Numbered from the stretch's first letter, positions 5,949 through 13,553 are shown. The stretch is DNA of 16,354 nucleotides from Acidobacteriaceae bacterium (GCA_003156495.1 PMHC01000155.1:3549-19902); one strand, 5' to 3'. The notes: generated by a model from the sequence alone, not told the origin. Translations and numbers: made by a program.

Positions 5949-7889
5949 CTACCGCACGTCGATTACCTTGCCGTTGTTGAAGACCACTTCAATGTCTTTG
6001 TATTTGTAGATCTTGTTCGTTCCCTGCATCTTGACCGAAGCGGGCTTGCCCAGCGCGGCCACGACTTGCGCCGTTGTCAGTCCCGGACCGACATCGATTT
6101 GCGCGGAAGCGGTGCTGGCGGCCGGCGCGGCATCGAGCGTAACGTGCGCATCCTGCGCCGCTTCACTGTCAACCTGATCGGCCAGCGTCAGTTGCTGGCT
6201 TACCGCCGAGTCGACGCCGGTTTCCGGTGGAGGCGCGGCCTTGGCCACGACCGCCTGAACAGGAGATCCCACCGCCGAATGCGGCGCTGCCGGCAGTCCC
6301 TTCTTTCCCTGATTCGCCTGCAGGTCCGACATTCCCTGATCGACTGTAGCGCGCAGATTATTTTCCATCTCTTGCAGGTCGGTGATGGCTACCTGCACGT
6401 TGGCCGCTGGCGCGCATTCCTTGTCGCCCTTGGAAACGGAGACTTCGAGCGTCGCGGCTGTCGCACCGGCCGCCGGAGCCGCTGTCGTGCGCAATACATC
6501 GCCGTCGCTTAACAGGCACTCGTTGCCGCCGTTATCAACCACGTCCAGCGAATTGGAAACGACGAAAACGTGCGGCTTGCCGTCGGAGAACAATCCGTCG
6601 ATGCTGCTCACCGCCGGATCAGGCGTCTGGCCCAGGGAGTTTTTCTGCGCATCGGCATTTTCAATGGCGATCTGCGTCCGCACCTCGTCGGCGATTTGCT
6701 GCTTGATCTCCGGCGTCAGTTCCGGTTGCCCGGTGGCGGTTGGTTGCGGCGGAGCCGGCATGCCGGCCTGCTGCTGCGCGGCGTAGGCATTGGCCAAATT
6801 CGTCGAGATTACGTAGTCGGTCAGCCAATCGGCCGGCGTGACATAAACCGGAGCCGGGGCAAAATAAAATCCATAGTAGCCGTACCATGGATTGGCGGCG
6901 AAGCCCCAGCTATACGCCACCGGACCGCCCCAGGGATTGTCTACCCATCCGTAGAAACCCGGCGAGTAGTAGGCGGGCGAGGTATAAACATTGATCTCTA
7001 CGCCGTGGTATTCGTAACCTGCATAGAAACGATCGACCCTATGCCCATTCCAGTCATAGGCGCGGCGAGAAAAATCGTGATCGTGAAAGTGATATGGCCG
7101 CTCGACGAAGCCTGGACGGCCGCGCTCGGCGAAAACCCGCGAGTGATCGGGCCGCTCGGCAAATACCCGCCGGCTTCCGTCTAGTCCATGATGGATGTCC
7201 ATGCCGCGGCCTGCGTCGTGAATGTCGCTCAGCTTTCCGCCCGGCCGCTGCATCACCGCGCCGTGCGGCGTATTCATCATGTGCGCGCCATTCGGTGACG
7301 GATGGTTAAAGGCGGAGGACATGTGATTCTGCCCTGACTGCTGCCGCATGTCGCGATTCATCGGCGAATCGTGCCTTATCGAGGGAGCGTTCATGCCCGC
7401 GCCTCGATTCGGCATTTCGGACTTCATCGCGCCCCCGCCCTCGCCCCTGTTCGGCATCTCGGATTTCATCGAGGGGCCGTTCATGCCGCCTCTGTTCGGC
7501 ATTTCTGGCTTCATCTGGCCGCCGCCAAAGCTGTTGCCTCTATTTGGCATCTCCGGTTTCATCGCGCCCGCGCCGCCGCCAATCGATTTGTGAGTGCCAC
7601 CGCCTGCGCCACCGCCAATCGATGAGCCGTGATTATCACCTGCGCCGCCGCCAATCGATCGATGAGAACTTCCTCCGCCGCCACCGGAAACGCCGCCGCC
7701 AGAAGGATGAGAGTTTGATCCGCCGCCAGACGATCCTGAAGATTTTGCTGGAGGTGAAGACTTTGCTGGGGGCGAAGATTTTGCCGGAGCAGGTTTATTT
7801 CCCGCCGAAGCGGCTACGGGCGCCAACATCGCCGCGGCAAACAAAACGGAGATGACGACCGACTCTGCGCGATAGAAACGCCGATACAT
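5949..7889 (-). CDS. Large exported Gly-rich, repeat-containing protein with shared C-terminal domain
   Basis: A 646-residue exported protein of unknown function. A signal peptide (about 1-29, ending ASA) is followed by three PAKSS units (36-51), a Gly/Ser-rich tract with three SIGGGAG units (78-108) and four copies of MK(P/S)EMPNRG (110-118, 126-134, 141-149, 155-163). RVFAER occurs twice near 241-256. Residues about 265-370 are very rich in Tyr, Trp and His (for example NPWYGYYGFYF). A helical segment (391-416) precedes a predicted beta-rich domain (about 428-510) with two Cys. An Ala/Pro linker leads to the C-terminal domain 602-646 (GLTTAQVVAALGKP ... NNGKVIDVR), which resembles the ends of both neighbouring exported proteins. 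The ATG at 7889 has GAGGAG 5 nt before it and starts the signal peptide; an upstream ATG at 7964 is rejected. Composition suggests an envelope-bound or surface protein, perhaps structural. Confidence 0.82.
   Translation of the reverse strand: MYRRFYRAESVVISVLFAAAMLAPVAASAGNKPAPAKSSPPAKSSPPAKSSGSSGGGSNSHPSGGGVSGGGGGSSHRSIGGGAGDNHGSSIGGGAGGGTHKSIGGGAGAMKPEMPNRGNSFGGGQMKPEMPNRGGMNGPSMKSEMPNRGEGGGAMKSEMPNRGAGMNAPSIRHDSPMNRDMRQQSGQNHMSSAFNHPSPNGAHMMNTPHGAVMQRPGGKLSDIHDAGRGMDIHHGLDGSRRVFAERPDHSRVFAERGRPGFVERPYHFHDHDFSRRAYDWNGHRVDRFYAGYEYHGVEINVYTSPAYYSPGFYGWVDNPWGGPVAYSWGFAANPWYGYYGFYFAPAPVYVTPADWLTDYVISTNLANAYAAQQQAGMPAPPQPTATGQPELTPEIKQQIADEVRTQIAIENADAQKNSLGQTPDPAVSSIDGLFSDGKPHVFVVSNSLDVVDNGGNECLLSDGDVLRTTAAPAAGATAATLEVSVSKGDKECAPAANVQVAITDLQEMENNLRATVDQGMSDLQANQGKKGLPAAPHSAVGSPVQAVVAKAAPPPETGVDSAVSQQLTLADQVDSEAAQDAHVTLDAAPAASTASAQIDVGPGLTTAQVVAALGKPASVKMQGTNKIYKYKDIEVVFNNGKVIDVR
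7401..7658 (-). repeat. In-frame tandem peptide repeats (SIGGGAG x3, MKxEMPNRG x4)
   Basis: DNA-level repeats within the coding sequence of the Gly-rich exported protein. On the plus strand, near-identical units containing TTCGGCAT or TTTGGCAT followed by TTTCATC recur near 7405, 7450, 7495 and 7540, and encode four MK(P/S)EMPNRG peptides separated by short variable Gly-rich spacers. Three CGCCAATCGAT units near 7579, 7614 and 7651 encode SIGGGAG. Unit spacing is multiples of three, so the frame is kept and copy number can vary by slippage or recombination without frameshift. Confidence 0.85.
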
Positions 7890-8018
7890 GAAAGCTCCTC
7901 TTCCGGCCGGTTCGGTCGGATTGAAATCCGTTGCATGCCAGAGAAATTTCTTTCGCCAATTCACATGACCGGCGAAGACGATTTAACCGAAAAGGCGCGC
8001 GAAATAACCGCTGCTCCA

Positions 8019-8780
8019 TTACTCGATATTGGTAACCTTGCCGTTGATCAGCGTGATTTTTATGTGATTGGAATAACCGAGAATTTCTTTGTTGGTTCCC
8101 ACCTTATACGCATGTTCCGGCTGCCCCATGATGGCGATGACCACCGCCCGGTTCTGGCCTAATGCGATGTTTTTAGGCTGCGTCGGCGCGGCATCGGGCG
8201 GCGGCGGCAAGGGGGGCAGCGTTACTTTTTTCTCTTCCACCGGCGTGGCGGCCTGGGTTCCGTCGCCTTCCACGGTTACCACTTCGGCGATCGTTTTCAG
8301 AAACTGGTCGGCCGGCGGAATCTCATGCCTTCCCGGATAAGAGAATTTGATCTGTCCGCGATAACGGGCGTCGCCGATCACGTCGCTCAACACGAACAAC
8401 GTTACCGCATCCTGTTTTACTTGGATATCGTTGATCCAGAGCCGTTCTCCTGGCCCGAAGGTGCGCACCGGCGTTCCGTTTTTCTTCGCGGAGTAGATAA
8501 TTCCCTGAGAAACGAAGCTCGCCGTCAAGCGGCCATCTTTATAAGAAAAAGTAGGTACATCGGAATTGCCAATATCAACCATGGTCAGCCCGCCCTTGTG
8601 CAATACAAGAATGCTGCCCGGCGTGACCACCTGGATCATGTCCGATGACATCTGGACCAGTTTGAATTGGTTGTACAAACTATCCTTAAGCGCGGAAAGT
8701 TCGCCTTGCGCCTGCGACGAAACAGATGCAGTGAGGAAACAGACCGCCATGGACAGCAACAGCTTACCGACTCGCTTCAT
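8019..8780 (-). CDS. Small exported protein with BamE/SmpA-like C-terminal domain
   Basis: A 253-residue exported protein, not matched to a named family. A clear signal peptide (about 1-25, ending SSQAQG) opens it. The main domain (about 26-172) has an alternating beta-rich pattern with PGSILVLHKGGL at 54-65. Residues 173-205 are a Pro-rich linker (LPPLPPPP). The C-terminal domain (about 206-253) runs from ALGQNRAVVIAIMGQP to LINGKVTNIE. Both domains have counterparts in the protein at 4806-5825, where PGEIYHLRRGGL (67-78) matches the hydrophobic/GGL pattern; it lacks that protein's four Cys and long charged linker. The start at 8780 has a strong AAGGAG 5 nt before it. It is the first exported gene after the TPR kinase (110-nt gap) and is followed by a 129-nt gap. 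A periplasmic role in the same pathway as its two relatives is inferred. Confidence 0.85.
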   Translation of the reverse strand: MKRVGKLLLSMAVCFLTASVSSQAQGELSALKDSLYNQFKLVQMSSDMIQVVTPGSILVLHKGGLTMVDIGNSDVPTFSYKDGRLTASFVSQGIIYSAKKNGTPVRTFGPGERLWINDIQVKQDAVTLFVLSDVIGDARYRGQIKFSYPGRHEIPPADQFLKTIAEVVTVEGDGTQAATPVEEKKVTLPPLPPPPDAAPTQPKNIALGQNRAVVIAIMGQPEHAYKVGTNKEILGYSNHIKITLINGKVTNIE

Positions 8781-8890
8781 GATTGCTCCTTGCAGGATGA
8801 AAGCTAAGGGCGGCGTCTAATTCTCACTACGCCTTCCCACTCACTCTCCATTGCGAGAAATGAAGCGGTAAACCGTCAGTTGATTTTTAT

Positions 8891-11569
8891 TTAATTCGCG
8901 ATATGGGACAATGGCTTCCGCGGCGACGGCTGGAGATTGGCGCCGATGATGGCTTGCCGGAGCAACGCCATCTCCTGTCGCCCCTTACGAAACCATTCCT
9001 GATTTTTGTCCGACTCGACGCCGATCAGTTTCATCCCTTTTCCTAACTCCGCTTCCGCCTCGATATAGCGTTTTTCCAGGCGGAGTGTTTTTCCCAGGCG
9101 AATATGCTCGATGCCGGCCAGCAGTGGGTCCATTGTTGAATTGCGGTCGCAGCGCTGCAGCACGTCGCCGAGCAGCCGTTCGGCTAGTTTGTATCGGCCC
9201 GAATCGATGTACACCGAAGCCTGATTGCCTAGCGCGGTAATTGTCAGCCAACTATTTTCGCCGTTTACCTGGCCATAGAGTTCAGCGGCGCGCCGGTAGT
9301 CGTTTTCCGCCTCCGCCCAGCGCGCCATACGCTGATTGATTTTGCCCTGCGCGTTGAAGGCAATCGCCAACATGCGGCGCGGCGCGTTGTCGCCTGCCGC
9401 TTCCAAAATGCCAATTGCGTTGCTGATGGCCGCCTGCGCTTCGGTGTATTTCTGTTCCCTGGTCAGCGTCTGCGCTAGATAGACCTCGGCTTCGGCCGCG
9501 TCCGGATGGCTGGCGCCGTACCAGTCGCGAAGAATCTCGAATGCCTGGCGGTAGTCGCGCTCCGCTTCTGGCAACTGCGCCCGTGATTCCTCGATGTTCG
9601 CCAGGTTGATCAGATCTTCGGCGACATTCGGATGGCGGTCGCCGTGCAGCCGGCGATCAAGCTCCAGTCCCTGCCGGTTCAATTGCTCGGAGCGCGCATA
9701 GTCGCCCATATAAAAATAGTCGTTGGCCAACAGCGTTATGCTGTCGCCCTTGCTTTCAAGCGTCTCGGCCCGGTTGCCGGCCAGCGCCATTGCCTGATTC
9801 AAGGTGTCGATCGACTCCCGGTAATTGCCCCTGCGTTGCAGGTTGAGCGCCAGCGCGTTCAGCGTGCGAATGGTGCTTCCGACGTCTTCGCCCGGATGCG
9901 CTTTCTCGACGGCCAATGCGCGGCGCAACAGTTCATTGGACGCGTCTAACTGGTCCTGCCCTTGCTTCCAATAGCCGAGATACATCAGACTTTCGGCGGT
10001 CTTCACGCTTTGATCCCCGTAAAGGGCATGACGGATGCGATAGGCCTGTTCCAGTAGCGAATCGGCGAGATCAGCCTTGCCCCAAGCCTGATAGATCGAG
10101 CCCAGCGTCTGGTAAAGATCGGATTGAATCGCCGGGTCGCGATCGAGCGAACGCGCCTCTTTCAGTCCGCGCTCGGCCAGCGACGCCAAACTCGTTTGTT
10201 CGGCCGGCCCGGATTCGTTCTCGTTGTCGGTCATCAAACCGAGCATGAAGCTTTCTACCCGTTCGGTACGCGCCGTTTCAGCTCTGGCGGCGTCGCGCGC
10301 CTGTTTCAGACGAATGGTATAGAAGGCCGTCATCGCAATCACCGCCGCCAAGGCCGCGGATGTGATCGCGAGCGGTCGCCAATTGCGGCGCGCGAACTTC
10401 GACGCCCGATAAAAAAAACCATCCGGCCGCGCTTCAAGAGGACGCGAGCCGAGATAATTTTCCACGTCGTGCAGCAACGCTTCAACCGACGTGTAGCGCC
10501 GCTGTTCCTCCTTATGCATGGCCTTCATGCAGAGCGCATCCAGGTCTCGCCATTGCGCCGCCGTCGCGCGCCGGCTCAACCCGGCCTGACGCGCGGCCTG
10601 GGATGGCTTCAACGGCGTGGATTCAATAATCTTTCGTTCGGCCTCGGCGGTCGTGCATCCGCCGAGTTCGAAAGGATGACGGGTTGTCAGCAGCGTATAA
10701 AGGATTACGCCCAGAGCGTAGATGTCGCCCGAAGGCAACGCCTGATTGCCGCGAATCTGCTCTGGCGCGGCGTAGGCCAGCGTCATCAGCCGCAATCCAG
10801 GCAACGTCAGTTCGACATCCCCGCCCGCCTCCGTCAGTTCTTTGCCGATGCCAAAGTCAATCAGCTTTGGTTTTCCCTCTTCGGTCACCAAAATGTTCGA
10901 GGGCTTCAAATCACGATGCACCAGCATTTTGCTGTGCACGTGCTGCACCGCCGCGCATACCTGAGCGAAGAGCCGCAGCCGCGTCTCGATCGTCGCGTGA
11001 TGGCGCTCGCAGTACTGATCGATGGGCAGCGCGCCGGAGGTGTTCTTGTCGCGTCCCACATACTCCAGGGCGAACCACGGCGTGCCATTTTCAAGCAGAT
11101 AGGCGTGATACAGGCGGGCGATATTCGGGTGATCGAGCGCGGCCAGCATTGTTTGCTCGTGGGCAAACCGCTCCCGCCGCGCCGGCGAAAGGCGCGCATC
11201 GATCAGGATCTTGATCGCCACCAACATGCCGTTGTTTTTATGCTCGGCCAGATAGACAACGCCCATGCCGCCTTCGCCCAACACGCGCAGCAGCCGGTAA
11301 GGGCCGAAGTTCATGGTCTCGAATTTTTGCCGGGAAGATTCCAGCATGTCGGCCGCGATGGCGGGCAGCCCCACATCGATGATCGGCAACTGCTCCCGCT
11401 CTTGCGCCAACATGCGCAACGTCAGATCAGCCAGATCGGCGCGCTCTCCACAGAGTTGGCGTACGGCCACCTCCTGCTTTTCCGCGGGCAGATTAACGGT
11501 CGCCTCAAACGTGGCGGAAACTATCTTCCACTCCTCCGGTGTCAACGCGGGGTTCTCGCTCTTTGGCAT
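8891..11569 (-). CDS. Membrane Ser/Thr protein kinase with C-terminal TPR array
   Basis: An 892-residue Hanks-type kinase of the architecture common in Acidobacteria and Planctomycetes. The N-terminal segment (1-88) is helical and precedes the kinase domain (about 90-380), with GEGGMG at 98-103, Lys120, helix-C Glu138, HRDLKPSN at 218-225, DFG at 238-240 and APE at 268-270; all key residues are intact. One membrane helix lies at about 400-417. The rest (about 440-870) is predicted helical, with many TPR-type pairs (for example LGSIYQAWGKADLADSLLEQA, then repeating units about 42 apart) and should face the periplasm. The TPRs may sense or bind an envelope protein. The start at 11569 has AGGGA about 6 nt before it, overlapping the stop of the sigma factor gene, so both are translated together. 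The sigma factor and the FHA proteins are the obvious candidate substrates (inference). Confidence 0.95.
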   Translation of the reverse strand: MPKSENPALTPEEWKIVSATFEATVNLPAEKQEVAVRQLCGERADLADLTLRMLAQEREQLPIIDVGLPAIAADMLESSRQKFETMNFGPYRLLRVLGEGGMGVVYLAEHKNNGMLVAIKILIDARLSPARRERFAHEQTMLAALDHPNIARLYHAYLLENGTPWFALEYVGRDKNTSGALPIDQYCERHHATIETRLRLFAQVCAAVQHVHSKMLVHRDLKPSNILVTEEGKPKLIDFGIGKELTEAGGDVELTLPGLRLMTLAYAAPEQIRGNQALPSGDIYALGVILYTLLTTRHPFELGGCTTAEAERKIIESTPLKPSQAARQAGLSRRATAAQWRDLDALCMKAMHKEEQRRYTSVEALLHDVENYLGSRPLEARPDGFFYRASKFARRNWRPLAITSAALAAVIAMTAFYTIRLKQARDAARAETARTERVESFMLGLMTDNENESGPAEQTSLASLAERGLKEARSLDRDPAIQSDLYQTLGSIYQAWGKADLADSLLEQAYRIRHALYGDQSVKTAESLMYLGYWKQGQDQLDASNELLRRALAVEKAHPGEDVGSTIRTLNALALNLQRRGNYRESIDTLNQAMALAGNRAETLESKGDSITLLANDYFYMGDYARSEQLNRQGLELDRRLHGDRHPNVAEDLINLANIEESRAQLPEAERDYRQAFEILRDWYGASHPDAAEAEVYLAQTLTREQKYTEAQAAISNAIGILEAAGDNAPRRMLAIAFNAQGKINQRMARWAEAENDYRRAAELYGQVNGENSWLTITALGNQASVYIDSGRYKLAERLLGDVLQRCDRNSTMDPLLAGIEHIRLGKTLRLEKRYIEAEAELGKGMKLIGVESDKNQEWFRKGRQEMALLRQAIIGANLQPSPRKPLSHIAN

Positions 11570-11572
11570 CTG

Positions 11573-12169
11573 TTATCCCTGTTGTTCTGGATTGCACTTC
11601 GAGTGCTCGGCCAGCGCCGCTTTTAACCATGCCTTGGCCAGCCGCCACCCGCGCTCCACTGTTGAAAGGCTTATATTCAGTTCCGTGGCAATCTCCGCAT
11701 TGGTTAATTCAGAAAAAACGCGCAGCTCCGCCAACTGAGCCAAACGCGGATTCGTTCCTTCCATCTGGTGCAGCAGCTCATCCACGCATAGCAGGTTCAG
11801 CGCTGGCTCTTCGCTGCCTAACAGCGACTCGTCCATCGTGATGCGGATAGCGCCGGGGCCACCGCGCTTTCCTGCCGCACGACTACGCGCGGCGTCGATC
11901 AATACTTGGCGGATTACACGCGCCGCAATCCTCTTGAAATGCAGTGGCGTCGTCTCGGCCAATTGCGGACTGTCCTTGAGCCGGATCCAGGCCTCGTGCA
12001 CCAGTTCTGTCGCGCATCGTGTCGAATGCGCTTCGTTTCTGCACATGGCCGCGGCCAGCCGCCGCAGCTCCTCGTAGACGATGCTGAACAGTTCATCCAG
12101 CTCTCGCCGATTTTCTTCGACAGAATTGTTGACGGATGCTTTATCAGCAACGTCATGAACAGATTCCAT
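11573..12169 (-). CDS. ECF-type RNA polymerase sigma factor (TIGR02999-like)
   Basis: A 198-residue sigma factor of the extracytoplasmic-function class. Region 2 spans about 24-96 (LFSIVYEELRRLAAA, then ELVHEAWIRL, then IAARVIRQVLIDAARSRAAGKRGG). Region 4 spans about 128-187, with the helix-turn-helix TNAEIATELNISLSTVERGW. The ARxRxAxKRGG element and overall pattern fit the TIGR02999 sigma family. The acidic motif usually found in region 2.2 (DAED) is replaced by C52-A53-T54-E55. No anti-sigma gene is adjacent; instead the stop is 3 nt before the TPR kinase start. The ATG at 12169 is chosen because AGGAG lies 5 nt before it; the frame extends 33 codons further upstream to 12268, but that part is Cys/Phe-rich and unlike sigma factors. 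It probably directs RNA polymerase to promoters of a phospho-controlled regulon, perhaps including this operon. Confidence 0.94.
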   Translation of the reverse strand: MESVHDVADKASVNNSVEENRRELDELFSIVYEELRRLAAAMCRNEAHSTRCATELVHEAWIRLKDSPQLAETTPLHFKRIAARVIRQVLIDAARSRAAGKRGGPGAIRITMDESLLGSEEPALNLLCVDELLHQMEGTNPRLAQLAELRVFSELTNAEIATELNISLSTVERGWRLAKAWLKAALAEHSKCNPEQQG

Positions 12170-12383
12170 TTTGTCTCCTGCGTCAAACGTAAACGTGGCG
12201 CTGCAGCAGATCGCCGCGCAGGTTGCAAATTGTGGGGGAAAACAGCCGCTAAAATATCGAAAAGCCACTATAGCACGCGGCTCGCATTCATTTCCCGTTA
12301 ACTATGCACGCATCCCCAAGGAAGATGCTCTCGCCTCAGCCGCAGGATACTTACCGGCGCACGACCCGCATCCCACATGATGA

Positions 12384-12414
12384 ATAGGCGTGTCTCATTT
12401 GAGGGCACGCCTAT
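12384..12414. other. Hairpin of about 12 bp in the boundary region
   Basis: ATAGGCGTG (12384-12392) pairs perfectly with CACGCCTAT (12406-12414), and three further positions pair with two wobbles in plus-strand RNA, leaving a 7-nt loop. A short ATTT follows on the plus side and TCATC on the minus side, so the U-tract is poor. It may act as a weak terminator or as an operator-like palindrome near the sigma operon promoter. Confidence 0.55.
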
Positions 12415-12519
12415 ATTTCCGCAATTCTGTACGCGCATTTGAGGAATAACTCTCCGATGCTTGCTGCTTGAGCCTGGGCGTAAATGGAAGTGGTACGCGT
12501 GTCCTTCAGCGGCGCATGA

Positions 12520-12560
12520 AAACAGAGGGAAGCTGGATCGCCTCCCTCCGCTTTTTGCTT
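12520..12560 (-). terminator. Probable Rho-independent terminator after the membrane-protein gene
   Basis: On the minus strand GAGGGAGGC (reverse complement of 12540-12548) pairs with GCTTCCCTC (reverse complement of 12525-12533) over nine positions, with one G-U wobble and a 6-nt loop, followed by TGTTTTC. It is preceded by an A-rich run, which reads as CTTTTTGCTTT on the plus strand, so it could also work in the plus direction. It starts about 70 nt after the stop codon at 12621 and would end that transcript before the sigma operon. Confidence 0.6.
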
Positions 12561-12620
12561 TGACCGCCCGGTTTTTATCTAGATCGGTCGAATAAGTGAT
12601 CGCTGCAACAATCCGCGAGG

Positions 12621-13553
12621 CTATGCCGCGCTTGCTTTGAGAACCAGATACCTCTTAAGCCCGTCTCCGGCCAGATACAAAGCCGCAAGGCTCGATAGGT
12701 AAAATCCGAGATCGAGACTGAACTTTTCGGATTTCTTGGCCTGCTCTATTTCCATATTTACTTGAGCCTGAATCTGTGCCGAGAGGCGCGGATCGGTTGG
12801 CTGGCTGGCGCTTCCCGTTCCCATCAGACCTTCTAAGTTGCCCGTGGCTAAGCTCGAATAAGCTTTCGTAATTGCGGTGCGGACGGATTGCTCGATGGAG
12901 TGCGTGTAATGGAGATACTGCAACGTAACGCCAAGCGTAAAAATCAATGGCAACAGCGCTCCCAATACCGCCCGCTTGTCTTTCCAAACCAAGGGCAATA
13001 ACGGCGCCGCAAGAGCCAGAATGCAAATGAAGCCATAGATACCGGCAGACGGCTTTTCGCCATGTTTGTCGCTGTATTTCGACAGGTCGGCCATAAGTTG
13101 AGGCAGATTATCCAGGTCGTCACCAACAATGTTCAAAGCCCCCATGCCTTGCCAAAATGTGATGTGGGTTTCAACAGAGAATACGGTGGAGGTGGCTTTA
13201 ACAGAACAGTAGTTTAGAAAAAAGCAGCTTACGATAAGCAGAGCAACGGCAATCAGCGCTGGTTTGCCAACCCTGACGACGGCAAAGGACAAAAGTTGTT
13301 TGCCCTTCTCTCCCGCCGCGTTTACGGCCTGCTTCGCTTGCTCCTGGGCAAGATCGGAATCGGTGACCGGACGAATGGCGGTGACTGCGCCACCATCGTC
13401 CAACTCCACGTCAACCGTCATACCCGTTGCCGGCGCCACGGTGGACGACTGCCATACGCCATTAATCTCGAATGACTTCTGCTGGCCGTTAACAAACAGC
13501 AGCCCAGGAGTCATGTCTGGAACCTTAAGTATTTTTCCGCGAATGCTTCCCAT
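12621..13553 (-). CDS. Multi-pass membrane protein with N-terminal small beta domain
   Basis: A 310-residue inner-membrane protein of unknown function. The N-terminal 65 residues (MGSIRGKILKV ... GLLFVNGQQKSFEI ... VDVELDDGGAVTAI) have the short-strand pattern of a cold-shock/OB-like small beta barrel and are probably cytoplasmic. After a helical linker there are about four membrane helices: near 97-114 (PALIAVALLIVSCFFL), 171-190 (GIYGFICILALAAPLLPLV), 196-215 (LGALLPLIFTLGVTL) and near the C-terminus (FYLSSLAALYLAG). Polar loops lie between helices 1 and 2 and between 3 and 4. The ATG at 13553 is preferred over 13568, as AGGGAG lies just before it and would overlap the earlier start. It stands alone, with a terminator-like hairpin after the stop; no link to the phosphorylation locus is evident beyond position and strand. 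Confidence 0.8.
   Translation of the reverse strand: MGSIRGKILKVPDMTPGLLFVNGQQKSFEINGVWQSSTVAPATGMTVDVELDDGGAVTAIRPVTDSDLAQEQAKQAVNAAGEKGKQLLSFAVVRVGKPALIAVALLIVSCFFLNYCSVKATSTVFSVETHITFWQGMGALNIVGDDLDNLPQLMADLSKYSDKHGEKPSAGIYGFICILALAAPLLPLVWKDKRAVLGALLPLIFTLGVTLQYLHYTHSIEQSVRTAITKAYSSLATGNLEGLMGTGSASQPTDPRLSAQIQAQVNMEIEQAKKSEKFSLDLGFYLSSLAALYLAGDGLKRYLVLKASAA

Larger units (their letters stand above)
12170..12620. promoter_or_regulatory. Gene-free boundary region upstream of the sigma-kinase operon
   Basis: About 450 nt without a convincing gene. It must hold the promoter of the long minus-strand operon, if one transcript starts at the sigma gene. A minus-strand TATAGT (12267-12272 read in reverse complement), with GGGAAAT about 17-24 nt upstream, is the best promoter-like pair I see, but the match is weak and could be chance. 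Two hairpins (12384-12414 and 12525-12548) lie further right and probably separate this operon from the membrane-protein gene at 12621-13553. Short ORFs here lack ribosome sites and coding character. Confidence 0.4.

Noticed and set aside
7401..7658. Regular repeats that could suggest a CRISPR array
   Set aside because: Unit spacing is irregular but always in frame, the units encode repeated peptides, and there are no unique spacers of constant size or cas genes.
10124..11626. 500-codon plus-strand open frame
   Set aside because: It lies wholly opposite the kinase domain of an intact kinase gene; the translation is rich in Arg, Gln and His with no domain, as expected from an antisense frame of GC-rich coding DNA.
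12170..12268. N-terminal extension of the sigma factor from ATG at 12268
   Set aside because: The extension is Cys/Phe-rich, unlike sigma factors, and a good AGGAG precedes the internal ATG at 12169.
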